Under the pieces are notes generated by a model. The model searched no databases, was not told the DNA's origin, and worked only from the letters and a program-made list of their open reading frames with translations. A DNA stretch of 64,000 nucleotides from Trichoplusia ni (lineage: Eukaryota; Arthropoda; Insecta; Lepidoptera; Noctuidae): assembly GCF_003590095.1 (NCBI RefSeq), contig NC_039478.1, positions 1,426,001 to 1,490,000 of the forward strand. The letters are read 5' to 3'. A program made the translations under genes and the position numbers. Every line of letters starts with the position of its first letter. Within the stretch, counting starts at the first letter, position 1. Below are positions 27,101-39,100 of the stretch, piece after piece.

Positions 27101-30100
27101 CCTCTTTAGGTCCCTTTTTCTTCTTTATTACCCGCTTTGTGGTCTTGACCGTCTTCACGTCACCTGTTTCAGTGCGGATTTGTGAGATTTGTACTGTCTC
27201 GGGAGTTTCCTCTACTACTTTTGCAAAGTGTGGTTCGTGTGACTGTATGAGTGGTGAGGTCATGTCATCAATGAGTTCTTCTGTTTTGTGTACTGTTGTG
27301 ATTGGTGTAGATGCATCTGTTTGTTCTGTTGTGATTTGTGTTGTTTCGAGTTTGGGACCTACCTTCTTTTTGATAATGCGTTTTGTGATCTTTTTGTGTG
27401 TTTTCTTACCGTCTGGGGTGACAGACTCCTCTACTGTTGTTTCTTCGGGCAACTCGATGGTTTCCACAGGTTTCAGCTCTTCGACGTCTTCAGGGGCCTT
27501 GTCCTCGGTAACAGTGACCGTGGTTATGGGAGCCTCGTCATCTTTTTCGATCGTTGTTATCTCGGTGACTTCTTGTTTCGGTCCTTTCTTCTTCTTGATG
27601 ACTCGCTTGGTTGTCTTGACGGTTTTTACATCTCCAGTTTCGGATCGAACTTGTGTGACTTGCACTGTTTCTGGAGTTTCCTCGACGACTTGGGCCTTGT
27701 CCGGCTCTTGTAAGTCTTTCAAAGGAGTGACAGTGTCGTCCGTCAGCTCTTCTGATTTGTAAACAGAGACGACCGGTTGTTGATCGTCTTCTTGTTCAGT
27801 GACGATTTCTGTGGTTTCGACCTTTGGACCGACCTTCTTTTTGATGACTCGTTTGGTCACCTTTTTCTGTTTTGGCTTACCATCGGGAGACTTTGTTTCT
27901 TCGACTGTGGTCTCCTCGGGAAGCTCGAAAATCTCATCGGGTTGCAAGTCTTCCACGTGTTCTGGAGTGTCCTCAGTTACTGTGACTGTTGTAATAGGAG
28001 CTTCATCATCTTTTTGGATCGTGGTTATTTCAGTGACCTCCTCTTTAGGCCCCTTTTTCTTCTTTATTACCCGCTTTGTGGTCTTGACCGTCTTCACGTC
28101 CCCTGATTCAGTGCGGACTTGTGTGATTTGAACGGTTTCCGGAGTTTCGTCGACGACTTTGGCGTAGTCTGTAGGTTGAGAGTATTCGAGAGGTGTAGTG
28201 GTGTCATCGATGAGTTCTTCTGTTTTGTGTACTGTCGTGATCGGTGTTGAGTCGTCTGATTGTTCCGTTGTGATTTGCGTTGTTTCAAGTTTTGGACCTA
28301 CTTTCTTTTTGATAATGCGTTTTGTGATTTTTTTGTGTGTTTTCTTACCGTCTGGGGTGACAGACTCCTCTACTGTTGTTTCTTCGGGCAACTCGATGGT
28401 TTCCACAGGTTTCAGCTCTTCGACGTCTTCAGGGGCCTTGTCCTCGGTTACAGTGACCGTAGTTATTGGAGCCTCGTCATCTTTTTCGATCGTTGTTATC
28501 TCGGTGACTTCTTGTTTCGGTCCTTTCTTCTTCTTGATGACACGCTTGGTTGTCTTGACGGTTTTTACATCTCCAGTTTCGGTTTGAACTTGTGTGACCT
28601 GCACTGTTTCTGGAGTTTCCTCGATGACTTGGGCCTTGTCCGGCTCTTGCAAGTCTTTCAAAGGAGCGACAGTGTCGTCCGTCAGCTCTTCTGATTTGTA
28701 AACAGAGACAACCGGTTGTTGATCGTCTTCTTGTTCAGTGACGATTTCTGTGGTTTCGACCTTTGGACCGACTTTCTTTTTGATGACTCGTTTAGTCACC
28801 TTTTTCTGTTTTGGCTTACCATCTGGAGACTTTGTCTCCTCAACTGTGGTTTCCTCGGGAAGTTCGACGATTTCGACGGGCTGCGTGTCTTCCTCGTGCT
28901 CCGGAGTGTCCTCGGTTACTGTCACTGTTGTTATAGGTGCTTCGTCATCTTTCTGGATGGTGGTGATTTCAGTGACCTCGTCCTTTTTGCCTTTTTTCTT
29001 CTTAATTACCCGCTTTGTGGTCTTGACCATCTTCACGTCACCTGTTTCAGTGCGGACTTGTGAGATTTGAACGGTTTCCGGAGTTTCTTCGACGAATTTG
29101 GCGTAGTCTGAAGGTTGAGAGTATTCGAGAGGTGTAGTGGTGTCATCGATGAGTTCTTCTGTTTTGTGTACTGTCGTGATCGGTGTTGAGTCGTCTGTTT
29201 GTTCTGTTGTGATTTGTGTTGTTTCGAGTTTGGGACCTACCTTCTTTTTGATAATGCGTTTTGTGATCTTTTTGTGTGTTTTCTTACCGTCTGGGGTGAC
29301 AGACTCCTCTACCGTTGTTTCTTCGGGCAACTCGATGGTTTCCACAGGTTTCAGCTCTTCGACGTCTTCAGGGGCCTTGTCCTCGGTTACAGTGACCGTA
29401 GTTATTGGAGCCTCGTCATCTTTTTCGATCGTTGTTATCTCGGTGACTTCTTGTTTCGGTCCTTTCTTCTTCTTGATGACACGCTTGGTTGTCTTGACGG
29501 TTTTTACATCTCCAGTTTCGGTTTGAACTTGTGTGACCTGCACTGTTTCTGGAGTTTCCTCGATGACTTGGGCCTTGTCCGGCTCTTGCAAGTCTTTCAA
29601 AGGAGCGACAGTGTCGTCCGTCAGCTCTTCTGATTTGTAAACAGAGACAACCGGTTGTTGATCGTCTTCTTGTTCAGTGACGATTTCTGTGGTTTCGACC
29701 TTTGGACCGACCTTCTTTTTGATGACTCGTTTAGTCACCTTTTTCTGTTTTGGCTTACCATCTGGAGACTTTGTCTCCTCAACTGTGGTTTCCTCGGGAA
29801 GTTCGACGATTTCGACGGGCTGCGTGTCTTCCTCGTGCTCCGGAGTGTCCTCGGTTACTGTCACTGTTGTTATGGGTGCTTCGTCATCTTTCTGGATGGT
29901 GGTGATTTCAGTGACCTCGTCCTTTTTGCCTTTTTTCTTCTTAATTACCCGCTTTGTGGTCTTGACCGTCTTCACGTCACCTGTTTCAGTGCGGACTTGT
30001 GAGATTTGAACGGTTTCCGGAGTTTCTTCGACGACTTTGGCGTAGTCTGAAGGTTGAGAGTATTCGAGAGGTGTAGTGGTGTCATCGATGAGTTCTTCTG

Positions 30101-33100
30101 TTTTGTGTACTGTCGTGATCGGTGTTGAGTCGTCTGTTTGTTCTGTTGTGATTTGTGTTGTTTCGAGTTTGGGACCTACTTTCTTTTTGATAATGCGTTT
30201 TGTGATCTTTTTGTGTGTTTTCTTACCGTCTGGGGTGACAGACTCCTCTACTGTTGTTTCTTCGGGCAACTCGATGGTTTCCACAGGTTTCAGCTCTTCG
30301 ACGTCTTCAGGGGCCTTGTCCTCGGTTACAGTGACCGTAGTTATTGGAGCCTCGTCATCTTTTTCGATCGTTGTTATCTCGGTGACTTCTTGTTTCGGTC
30401 CTTTCTTCTTCTTGATGACACGCTTGGTTGTCTTGACAGTTTTTACATCTCCAGTTTCGGTTTGAACTTGTGTGACCTGCACTGTTTCTGGAGTTTCCTC
30501 GATGACTTGGGCCTTGTCCGGCTCTTGCAAGTCTTTCAAAGGAGCGACAGTGTCGTCCGTCAGCTCTTCTGATTTGTAAACAGAGACAACCGGTTGTTGA
30601 ATCTCTTCTTGTTCAGTGACGATTTCTGTGGTTTCGACCTTTGGACCGACCTTCTTTTTGATGACTCGTTTAGTCACCTTTTTCTGTTTTGGCTTACCAT
30701 CTGGAGACTTTGTCTCCTCAACTGTGGTTTCCTCGGGAAGTTCGACGATTTCGACGGGCTGCGTGTCTTCCTCGTGCTCCGGAGTGTCCTCGGTTACTGT
30801 CACTGTTGTTATGGGTGCTTCGTCATCTTTCTGGATGGTGGTGATTTCAGTGACCTCGTCCTTTTTGCCTTTTTTCTTCTTAATTACCCGCTTTGTGGTC
30901 TTGACCGTCTTCACGTCACCTGTTTCAGTGCGGACTTGTGAGATTTGAACGGTTTCCGGAGTTTCTTCGACGACTTTGGCGTAGTCTGAAGGTTGAGAGT
31001 ATTCGAGAGGTGTAGTGGTGTCATCGATGAGTTCTTCTGTTTTGTGTACTGTCGTGATCGGTGTTGAGTCGTCTGTTTGTTCTGTTGTGATTTGTGTTGT
31101 TTCGAGTTTGGGACCTACTTTCTTTTTGATAATGCGTTTTGTGATCTTTTTGTGTGTTTTCTTACCGTCTGGGGTGACAGACTCCTCTACTGTTGTTTCT
31201 TCGGGCAACTCGATGGTTTCCAAAGGTTTCAGCTCTTCGACGTCTTCAGGGGCCTTGTCCTCGGTTACAGTGACCGTAGTTATTGGAGCCTCGTCATCTT
31301 TTTCAATCGTTGTTATCTCGGTGACTTCTTGTTTCGGTCCTTTCTTCTTCTTTATGACACGCTTGGTTGTCTTGACGGTTTTTACATCTCCAGTTTCGGT
31401 TTGAACTTGTGTGACTTGTACAGTTTCTGGTGTTTCCTCGATGACTTGGGCCGTGTCAGGCTCTTGCAAGTCTTTCAAAGGAGTGACAGTGTCGTCCGTC
31501 AGCTCTTCTGATTTGTAAACAGAGACGACGGGTTGTTGATCATCTTCTTGTTCTGTGACGATTTCTGTGGTTTCGACCTTTGGACCGACCTTCTTTTTGA
31601 TGACTCGTTTAGTCACCTTTTTCTGTTTTGGCTTACCATCTGGAGACTTTGTCTCCTCAACTGTGGTTTCCTCGGGAAGTTCGACGATTTCGACTTGCTG
31701 CGTGTCTTCCTCGTGCACCGGAGTGTCCTCGGTTACTGTCACTGTTGTTATGGGTGCTTCGTCATCTTTCTGGATGGTGGTGATTTCAGTGACCTCGTCC
31801 TTTTTGCCTTTTTTCTTCTTAATTACCCGCTTTGTGGTCTTGACCGTCTTCACGTCACCTGTTTCAGTGCGGACTTGTGAAATTTGAACGGTTACCGGAG
31901 TTTCTTCGACGACTTTGGCATAGTCTGTAGGTTGAGAGTATTCGAGAGGTGTAGTGGTGTCATCGATGAGTTCTTCTGTTTTGTGTACTGTCGTGATCGG
32001 TGTTGAGTCGTCTGATTGTTCCGTTGTGATTTGCGTTGTTTCAAGTTTTGGACCTACTTTCTTTTTGATAATGCGTTTTGTGATTTTTTTGTGTGTTTTC
32101 TTACCGTCCGGGGTGACAGACTCCTCTACTGTTGTTTCTTCGGGCAACTCAAAGGTTTCCACAGGCTTCTGCTCTTCGACGTCTTCAGGGGCCTTGTCCT
32201 CGGTTACAGTGACCGTGGTTATGGGAGCCTCGTCATCTTTTTCGATCGTTGTGATCTCGGTGACTTCTTGTTTCGGTCCTTTCTTCTTCTTGATGACACG
32301 CTTGGTTGTTTTGACGGTTTTTACATCTCCAGTTTCGGTTTGAACTTGTGTGACTTGTACAGTTTCTGGTGTTTCTTCGATGACTTGGGCCGTGTCAGGC
32401 TCTTTCAAGTCTTTCAAAGGAGTGACAGTGTCGTCCGTCAGCTCTTCTGATTTGTAAACAGAGACAACCGGTTGGTGATCGTCTTCTTGTTCAGTGACAA
32501 TTTCTGTGGTTTCGACCTTTGGACCGACCTTCTTTTTGATGACTCGTTTAGTCACCTTTTTCTGTTTTGGCTTACCATCTGGAGACTTTGTCTCCTCAAC
32601 TGTGGTTTCCTCGGGAAGTTCGACGATTTCGACTTGCTGCGTGTCTTCCTCGTGCACCGGAGTGTCCTCGGTTACTGTCACTGTTGTTATGGGTGCTTCG
32701 TCATCTTTCTGGATGGTGGTGATTTCAGTGACCTCGTCCTTTTTGCCTTTTTTCTTCTTAATTACCCGCTTTGTGGTCTTGACCGTCTTCACGTCACCTG
32801 TTTCAGTGCGGACTTGTGAGATTTGAACGGTTTCCGGAGTTTCTTCGACGACTTTGGCATAGTCTGTAGGTTGAGAGTATTCGAGAGGTGTAGTGGTGTC
32901 ATCGATGAGTTCTTCTGTTTTGTGTACTGTCGTGATCGGTGTTGAGTCGTCTGATTGTTCCGTTGTGATTTGCGTTGTTTCAAGTTTTGGACCTACTTTC
33001 TTTTTGATAATGCGTTTTGTGATTTTTTTGTGTGTTTTCTTACCGTCCGGGGTGACAGACTCCTCTACTGTTGTTTCTTCGGGCAACTCGATGGTTTCCA

Positions 33101-36100
33101 CAGGCTTCTGCTCTTCGACGTCTTCAGGGGCCTTGTCCTCGGTTACAGTGACCGTGGTTATGGGAGCCTCGTCATCTTTTTCGATCGTTGTGATCTCGGT
33201 GACTTCTTGTTTCGGTCCTTTCTTCTTCTTGATGACACGCTTGGTTGTTTTGACGGTTTTTACATCTCCAGTTTCGGTTTGAACTTGTGTGACTTGTACA
33301 GTTTCTGGTGTTTCTTCGATGACTTGGGCCTTGTCAGGCTCTTGCAAGTCTTTCAAAGGAGTGACAGTGTCGTCCGTCAGCTCTTCTGATTTGTAAACAG
33401 AGACGACGGGTTGTTGATCATCTTCTTGTTCTGTGACGATTTCTGTGGTTTCGACCTTTGGACCGACCTTCTTCTTGATGACTCGTTTAGTCACCTTTTT
33501 CTGTTTTGGCTTACCATCTGGAGACTTTGTCTCCTCGACTGTGGTCTCCTCGGGAAGTTCGACAATCTCGACGGGCTGCATGTCTTCCTCGTGCTCCGGA
33601 ATGTCCTCAGTTACTGTCACTGTTGTTATGGGTGCTTCGTCATCTTTCTGGATGGTGGTGATTTCAGTGACCTCGTCCTTTTTGCCTTTTTTCTTCTTTA
33701 TTACCCGCTTTGTGGTCTTGACCGTCTTCACGTCACCTGTTTCAGTGCGGACTTGTGAGATTTGAACGGTTTCCGGAGTTTCTTCGACGACTTTGGCATA
33801 GTCTGTAGGTTGAGAGTATTCGAGAGGTGTAGTGGTGTCATCGATGAGTTCTTCTGTTTTGTGTACTGTCGTGATCGGTGTTGAGTCGTCTGATTGTTCC
33901 GTTGTGATTTGCGTTGTTTCAAGTTTTGGACCTACTTTCTTTTTGATAATGCGTTTTGTGATTTTTTTGTGTGTTTTCTTACCGTCCGGGGTGACAGACT
34001 CCTCTACTGTTGTTTCTTCGGGCAACTCGATGGTTTCCACAGGCTTCTGCTCTTCGACGTCTTCAGGGGCCTTGTCCTCGGTTACAGTGACCGTGGTTAT
34101 GGGAGCCTCGTCATCTTTTTCGATCGTTGTGATCTCGGTGACTTCTTGTTTCGGTCCTTTCTTCTTCTTGATGACACGCTTGGTTGTCTTAACGATTTTA
34201 ACATCTCCAGTTTCGGATCGAACTTGTGTGAGTTGCACTGTTTCTGGAGATTCCTCGATGACTTGGGCCTTGTCAGGCTCTTGTAAGTCTTTCAAAGGAG
34301 TGAAAGTGTCGTCTGTCAGCTCTTCTGATTTGTAAACAGAGACGACCGGTTGTTGATCGTCTTCTTGTTCAGTGACGATTTCTGTGGTTTCGACCTTTGG
34401 ACCAACCTTCTTTTTGATGACTCGTTTGATGATCTTCTTCTGTTTAGGCTTACCGTCTGGAGACTTCGTCTCTAGTACAGTCAAATCTTCTGGGAGCTCG
34501 ACAATTTCAACAGGTCTAGTTTCCTCGGTGACTTCTTGCGTATCATTAAGTGGCGTGAATTTATCCTCGGTAACCGTAACTTTTGTCTTAGATCTTATCG
34601 TTTTCTTACTTTCTTTTTTGTTTTTGAATTCCAAATTTACAGTTTCGTCTATATCGTGAAGCTCTTCGATTTGAACTTGATTTTGCATTTTAGGTATATG
34701 TAAAAATTCATCAGGCATTTCTATAGTGCTTTTTTCATTGATATTAGTTTCAGAAGTATCATCTCCTTCATATTCTTCAATATTTAAATCATGGCCTACA
34801 TCTTTGTTTGATTTACTTGGTTCTTCATCCTCTAAAGTTTCTTCAATTACTATATCACCTTCATTTTCGTCATGTTGTGTCCTTTTCTTTTTTCTGATTA
34901 TTGTTCGTTTTGTTTTTATTTGTATTGGTTCAGCATTTCCTGGTGCTTGTACAAATTTTGTTACTATTTCTTCACTTTCTTCAATATCAGATGATTTTGG
35001 TGAAGTGTGACTTAGTTCTGAAAAATGTTTGTTCTGTGATTTAATCCTGCGGTATTAGATGAGCAGTGTGATCAGGAATAATACGTTTAAATACCTCATG
35101 TAACGTGATTTGTTTTTTTTTTGTGCAGACTAGGTATAAAAGAACATTTGTGCAATGTAAGTTATGAGGGTTCTGGGCTGTTCATTGGCAAGAAATAAAG
35201 CGTGTCCTTAAATTCGTAGAGTGGATTTGTGAAATAGACTTCAAAAGAGGTAGGCGGGAAGTAATTTATTCAAATTAATTTGGTTTTATTTCAATGCTAT
35301 TACCTCCGAATTCGAAGTAGTGTCGTGTAGTGTAGGAATGTGTGAAACAAGAATTTAAAATTGATTTATTATTTTTCTCCTCTTCTATATTTAATTGGTT
35401 GAATAATGGCACGACCAAAAAATTCTATCTGGTGACTTCTTATAATCCGTTAAAATCGGTGCAGGTTTAAGAGTCAAAACAGAATCGAAACTAAGACTTA
35501 CATAATCTTCGAGTAAAAAAAATGTACGTAACAAGTTAAACTTCATCACTAAATGTTTAAACCTAACATTGTTTACAACATAAGTAGGATTTAGATAGGA
35601 AACAATATATATACCGGATAAAGGTATGTGCAGTGCAGTACCTGCATTTCTTCGTAAGTTATTTCGCATTTCTTCGATATCTGATTTTGTTTACCATTAT
35701 ATCGTTTTTCAAATTACCTACGTAGAAAACTATCAATAATGTTTTCAATAGCTATAATAATTATTAGACTTGAAAACCCAAAAGGCAGACAGATGGAGTT
35801 ACTTCAGCATTATAAATATACCGTGGTTCCGCTCGGCTTGCTTTTCTCCCAAGGCAAGTAACAATACAAAAACAAGGCAAGTAAATTCGAAAGTACATAA
35901 ACTTTTTTTAAAGATAGATCTGACAAATGCATCAAAAAATAAAAATTCAATCAATCCACTCCAATCAATTAGCGTATTCAAACAAACAAACTTTTCTCAA
36001 ATTATATTAGTAGGTATGAACTGTATGGACTAGTACTGATGAAGTTCCAGCTAAATTTATTGGGTCCCTGAAAAATAATACGACAGTGATTGCTGGACAT

Positions 36101-39100
36101 GACGGACGGACCGCCTTATCTTCAGAATGTAACTTTACTGAAAAATGTCACATTTAAATATATTCGAAAATACAGATTGAAAATTGTTTTGCGTTTTATG
36201 TATAAAACATAAAACTATCTTTTAGTTATAAAGGACGGTTTGAAAACTTTGTCTATCACGTTTGCTTATCTAGTCAATCAAAACAAAAACAATTTATTTT
36301 GTATTGACATTAAAAATATATATCAAAATACTAAACTTACCAGTAAACTCTGTCTCTTGTTCTGTAATCGAAATTTCATGAAGGTCCTCATCGGCCGTGC
36401 TCACTTTGCTTTCCATTGTAACGGGTTTCTTTTCCGTATATGGTACTGTTTGCTCGTTCACGAATTCAGACGTTATTTTCACCTCGTTGGCGATTGTAAG
36501 ACTTTTTCTTGTTTTTTGTGATACTGGTTCTGATATACTTAATTCACTTTCATGTTGAAGAATCTCATTGTCTGTAATTATTAGTGGTGTTACACTAGTT
36601 GAAATAATTTTTGTGGTCTCAGTATGTGTTTTAGGTGTTGTCAATTCTTTTACTTGAGTTTCTGTAACGTTTTCCGTGCATTGTACATGTGTTAAAGTAG
36701 TTACAGACTTTTCAGCTGTTACAGGTTTTAATTCATCAGATTTGAAAGTGTGTGGTGAATCTTCTTGTGTGATTTCATTAACTGTAATGCCTTCCGTTGT
36801 ATTTAAAGTAATAGATGCTTTTTCCATAGATGTCGGTTTAGTTAAGTCCATGTTAACTTCACTCTCGTGAATAATTATAGAACTTTGACTAATAGGACGT
36901 ATTTCAATATGTTTACCTTGAATATTTACTTCATCGCGATCTTCGGGTTTTAACAATGTCACATTTTCGTTTGTAATTGTTTCAGTTTGCTCAATAGGCT
37001 TCATTTCAAGTAATTGCTGTGTTACTTCTTTTGTTGAATCTTTATTTAAAGTAATGTCCTGAGGCGCTTCTTGAATAATATTTTCAGAAATGGTAAAGGC
37101 TTTTAAAGTTTCCACATCAAAACTAGCCTTATTCAATTCTGGCTTAGTGAAATCAGGCAAGTCTTTGAGATTTTCTATAATTTCAGGTTTAATGTTAGAA
37201 ACTTCCTGATTTATGAACTGACTTTCATCAGCTATTTCGGGCTTTTGTTTAGTTGATTTCTCAAATGATTCAGGTTTTTCTTCTGCTACTATTTCCAATT
37301 GTTGAACAGATTCCATTTTTGTTATATGTGTTTCTGCAGTTTTATATGTTTCTTGTCGGTTTTCAAAATCTTTTGAGGTTTCTACGGTTTGAGGTTGCAT
37401 GCTAATAAGTTCTTTTAGCGTTTCTTGCTTTGTTGTCGCTTTTTCATCTCTAGTAATCTTTTCTTTCATAGACTCAAATTCTTCCATTATAACAGTTTCT
37501 ATTGTAGTTAAATGGTTTACAGGACTCATATCAATTTTTGGTTTTTCACTCATCAACACATTGCCAGAAGGCATATCTTTCTCTTTCTCTCTAACTTCTG
37601 TATCCATAATGGTAATGTGATGTTTAGGCTCAAGCACAACTTGTGAAACTTCTTTGGATGGTACTTTTTCTGTCGTAAGCAATTCCTCGGAATCTTTCGG
37701 ACTTACTTCTTCTACTTGTATCGGAATATTTGGAACAATAACTTGTTCAGTTTGTTTAAGTGATTCCAATGGTTGAGTATCCAACACATATTCTTTCTCC
37801 GTTGTTTCCACTTGGGTGACTGTAAGATGTTGTCCTACTTCTAAATTGACTTGGGGAACCGATTCTTTATGCTTATCAGTTTGTTTTAATTCGGTTGGCC
37901 TCTCTTCAGTTTCTGTTTCTTGCACAAAAAGTGGTTTTATTGCTTCTACTGTTATATCACTTATTTCTTTTTTTCTACTTTCCTCTGATTCTAAAATATC
38001 TTCAAATTCCGATGTTTGTAAGATTTCTACATTTATATGTTGATGCGTTGTTAGACTTACATTGTTTTTGTAGGACTCCGGTAATTTACTCTTTATTAAT
38101 GATTCTTCTTTTTCACTAACAACAGTTTCATCAACACATACACTGGCTAACAGTGGAGTATCGACGGAAGGTTGAATTGTTTTCACCTCAGGCAAAGTTT
38201 CCTTAAAAGTTTCTTCCCTCTCTGATGACGTAACTTGAGTAACGTTAACATATTGCTTACCTTGGAAACTTAAACTAACAGTTTCACCTCTAATTGATGG
38301 CGCCGAGTCCAATGTTTTTTCCGATTCAGTAACGTAAATCTCAGTAACATCTACTGACTTCTGCTCTTCAATGGAACCTGTAGGCTTATGAACCGTAAGT
38401 TTGTTTTTTTCATAGATATCTTCCACTTCTCCAATAAATGCCACTGATTTTTCAAGTGCTACTTGCGTGCCGTGTGTTGTCATGGCAGTAGTAGGTATTG
38501 TTTTAAGCGAAGGCATATCTTCAACATCTTGGCTTACAAGCACTTCTGTGTTCTGAATAGATAGCTTTTCGCTTACCGATGACTGAGCAGTAGTTGAGAA
38601 AGGTTCTGGCAAATCATTTAAATTGTCTTCCCTTTCTATAGTTTGTACTTCTGTTACTTCTTTAGCTGCGACTTCAATAACTTTTTGAGTTGCTTTGCGC
38701 TCACTAGTTTGTATTTCAGGAATACTTGTTTCCTTTTCATTCACCAAAGTTTCAATTCGTTCTATGTGCTTCTTTAATTTGTCTTCTGATAATAAAGCTT
38801 GAGTAGTTTTTGCTGTATTTCCCTCGAAACTTTCAACGTTACTTGACGCGATGACTTCAGTATCAATAGAACTGCTAAATGGAACAAATCCAATCGTTGC
38901 GTCACCTTTTGGTTTCGATGTTTCTACATTGAAATCCTGTTCTTTATCAATGATTTCAGTGTAGCTAGTTATGACAGCTTCTGTTTCCAAAATGTTTCTA
39001 TTTATTGTTGAGGAGATTGGAGTTTCTTTCTTTAGTAGACTTTCACTTTCACCAAGAATAACCTCAGTTTGTTCAAATGTATTTTTAGAAATTGGGGTAA

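Noticed and set aside
11448..34450. Non-coding satellite DNA
   Set aside because: The 939-bp period is a multiple of three, one minus-strand frame is open throughout, and the flanking splice phases fit. It is a coding repeat.
11432..34659. Long plus-strand ORFs (109, 144 and 300 codons) recurring every 939 bp opposite the array
   Set aside because: They are mirror frames of a highly repeated coding sequence, rich in Ser/Thr/Val/Phe because the sense strand is Lys/Glu/Thr-rich. They have no domain, and the sense frame explains the sequence.
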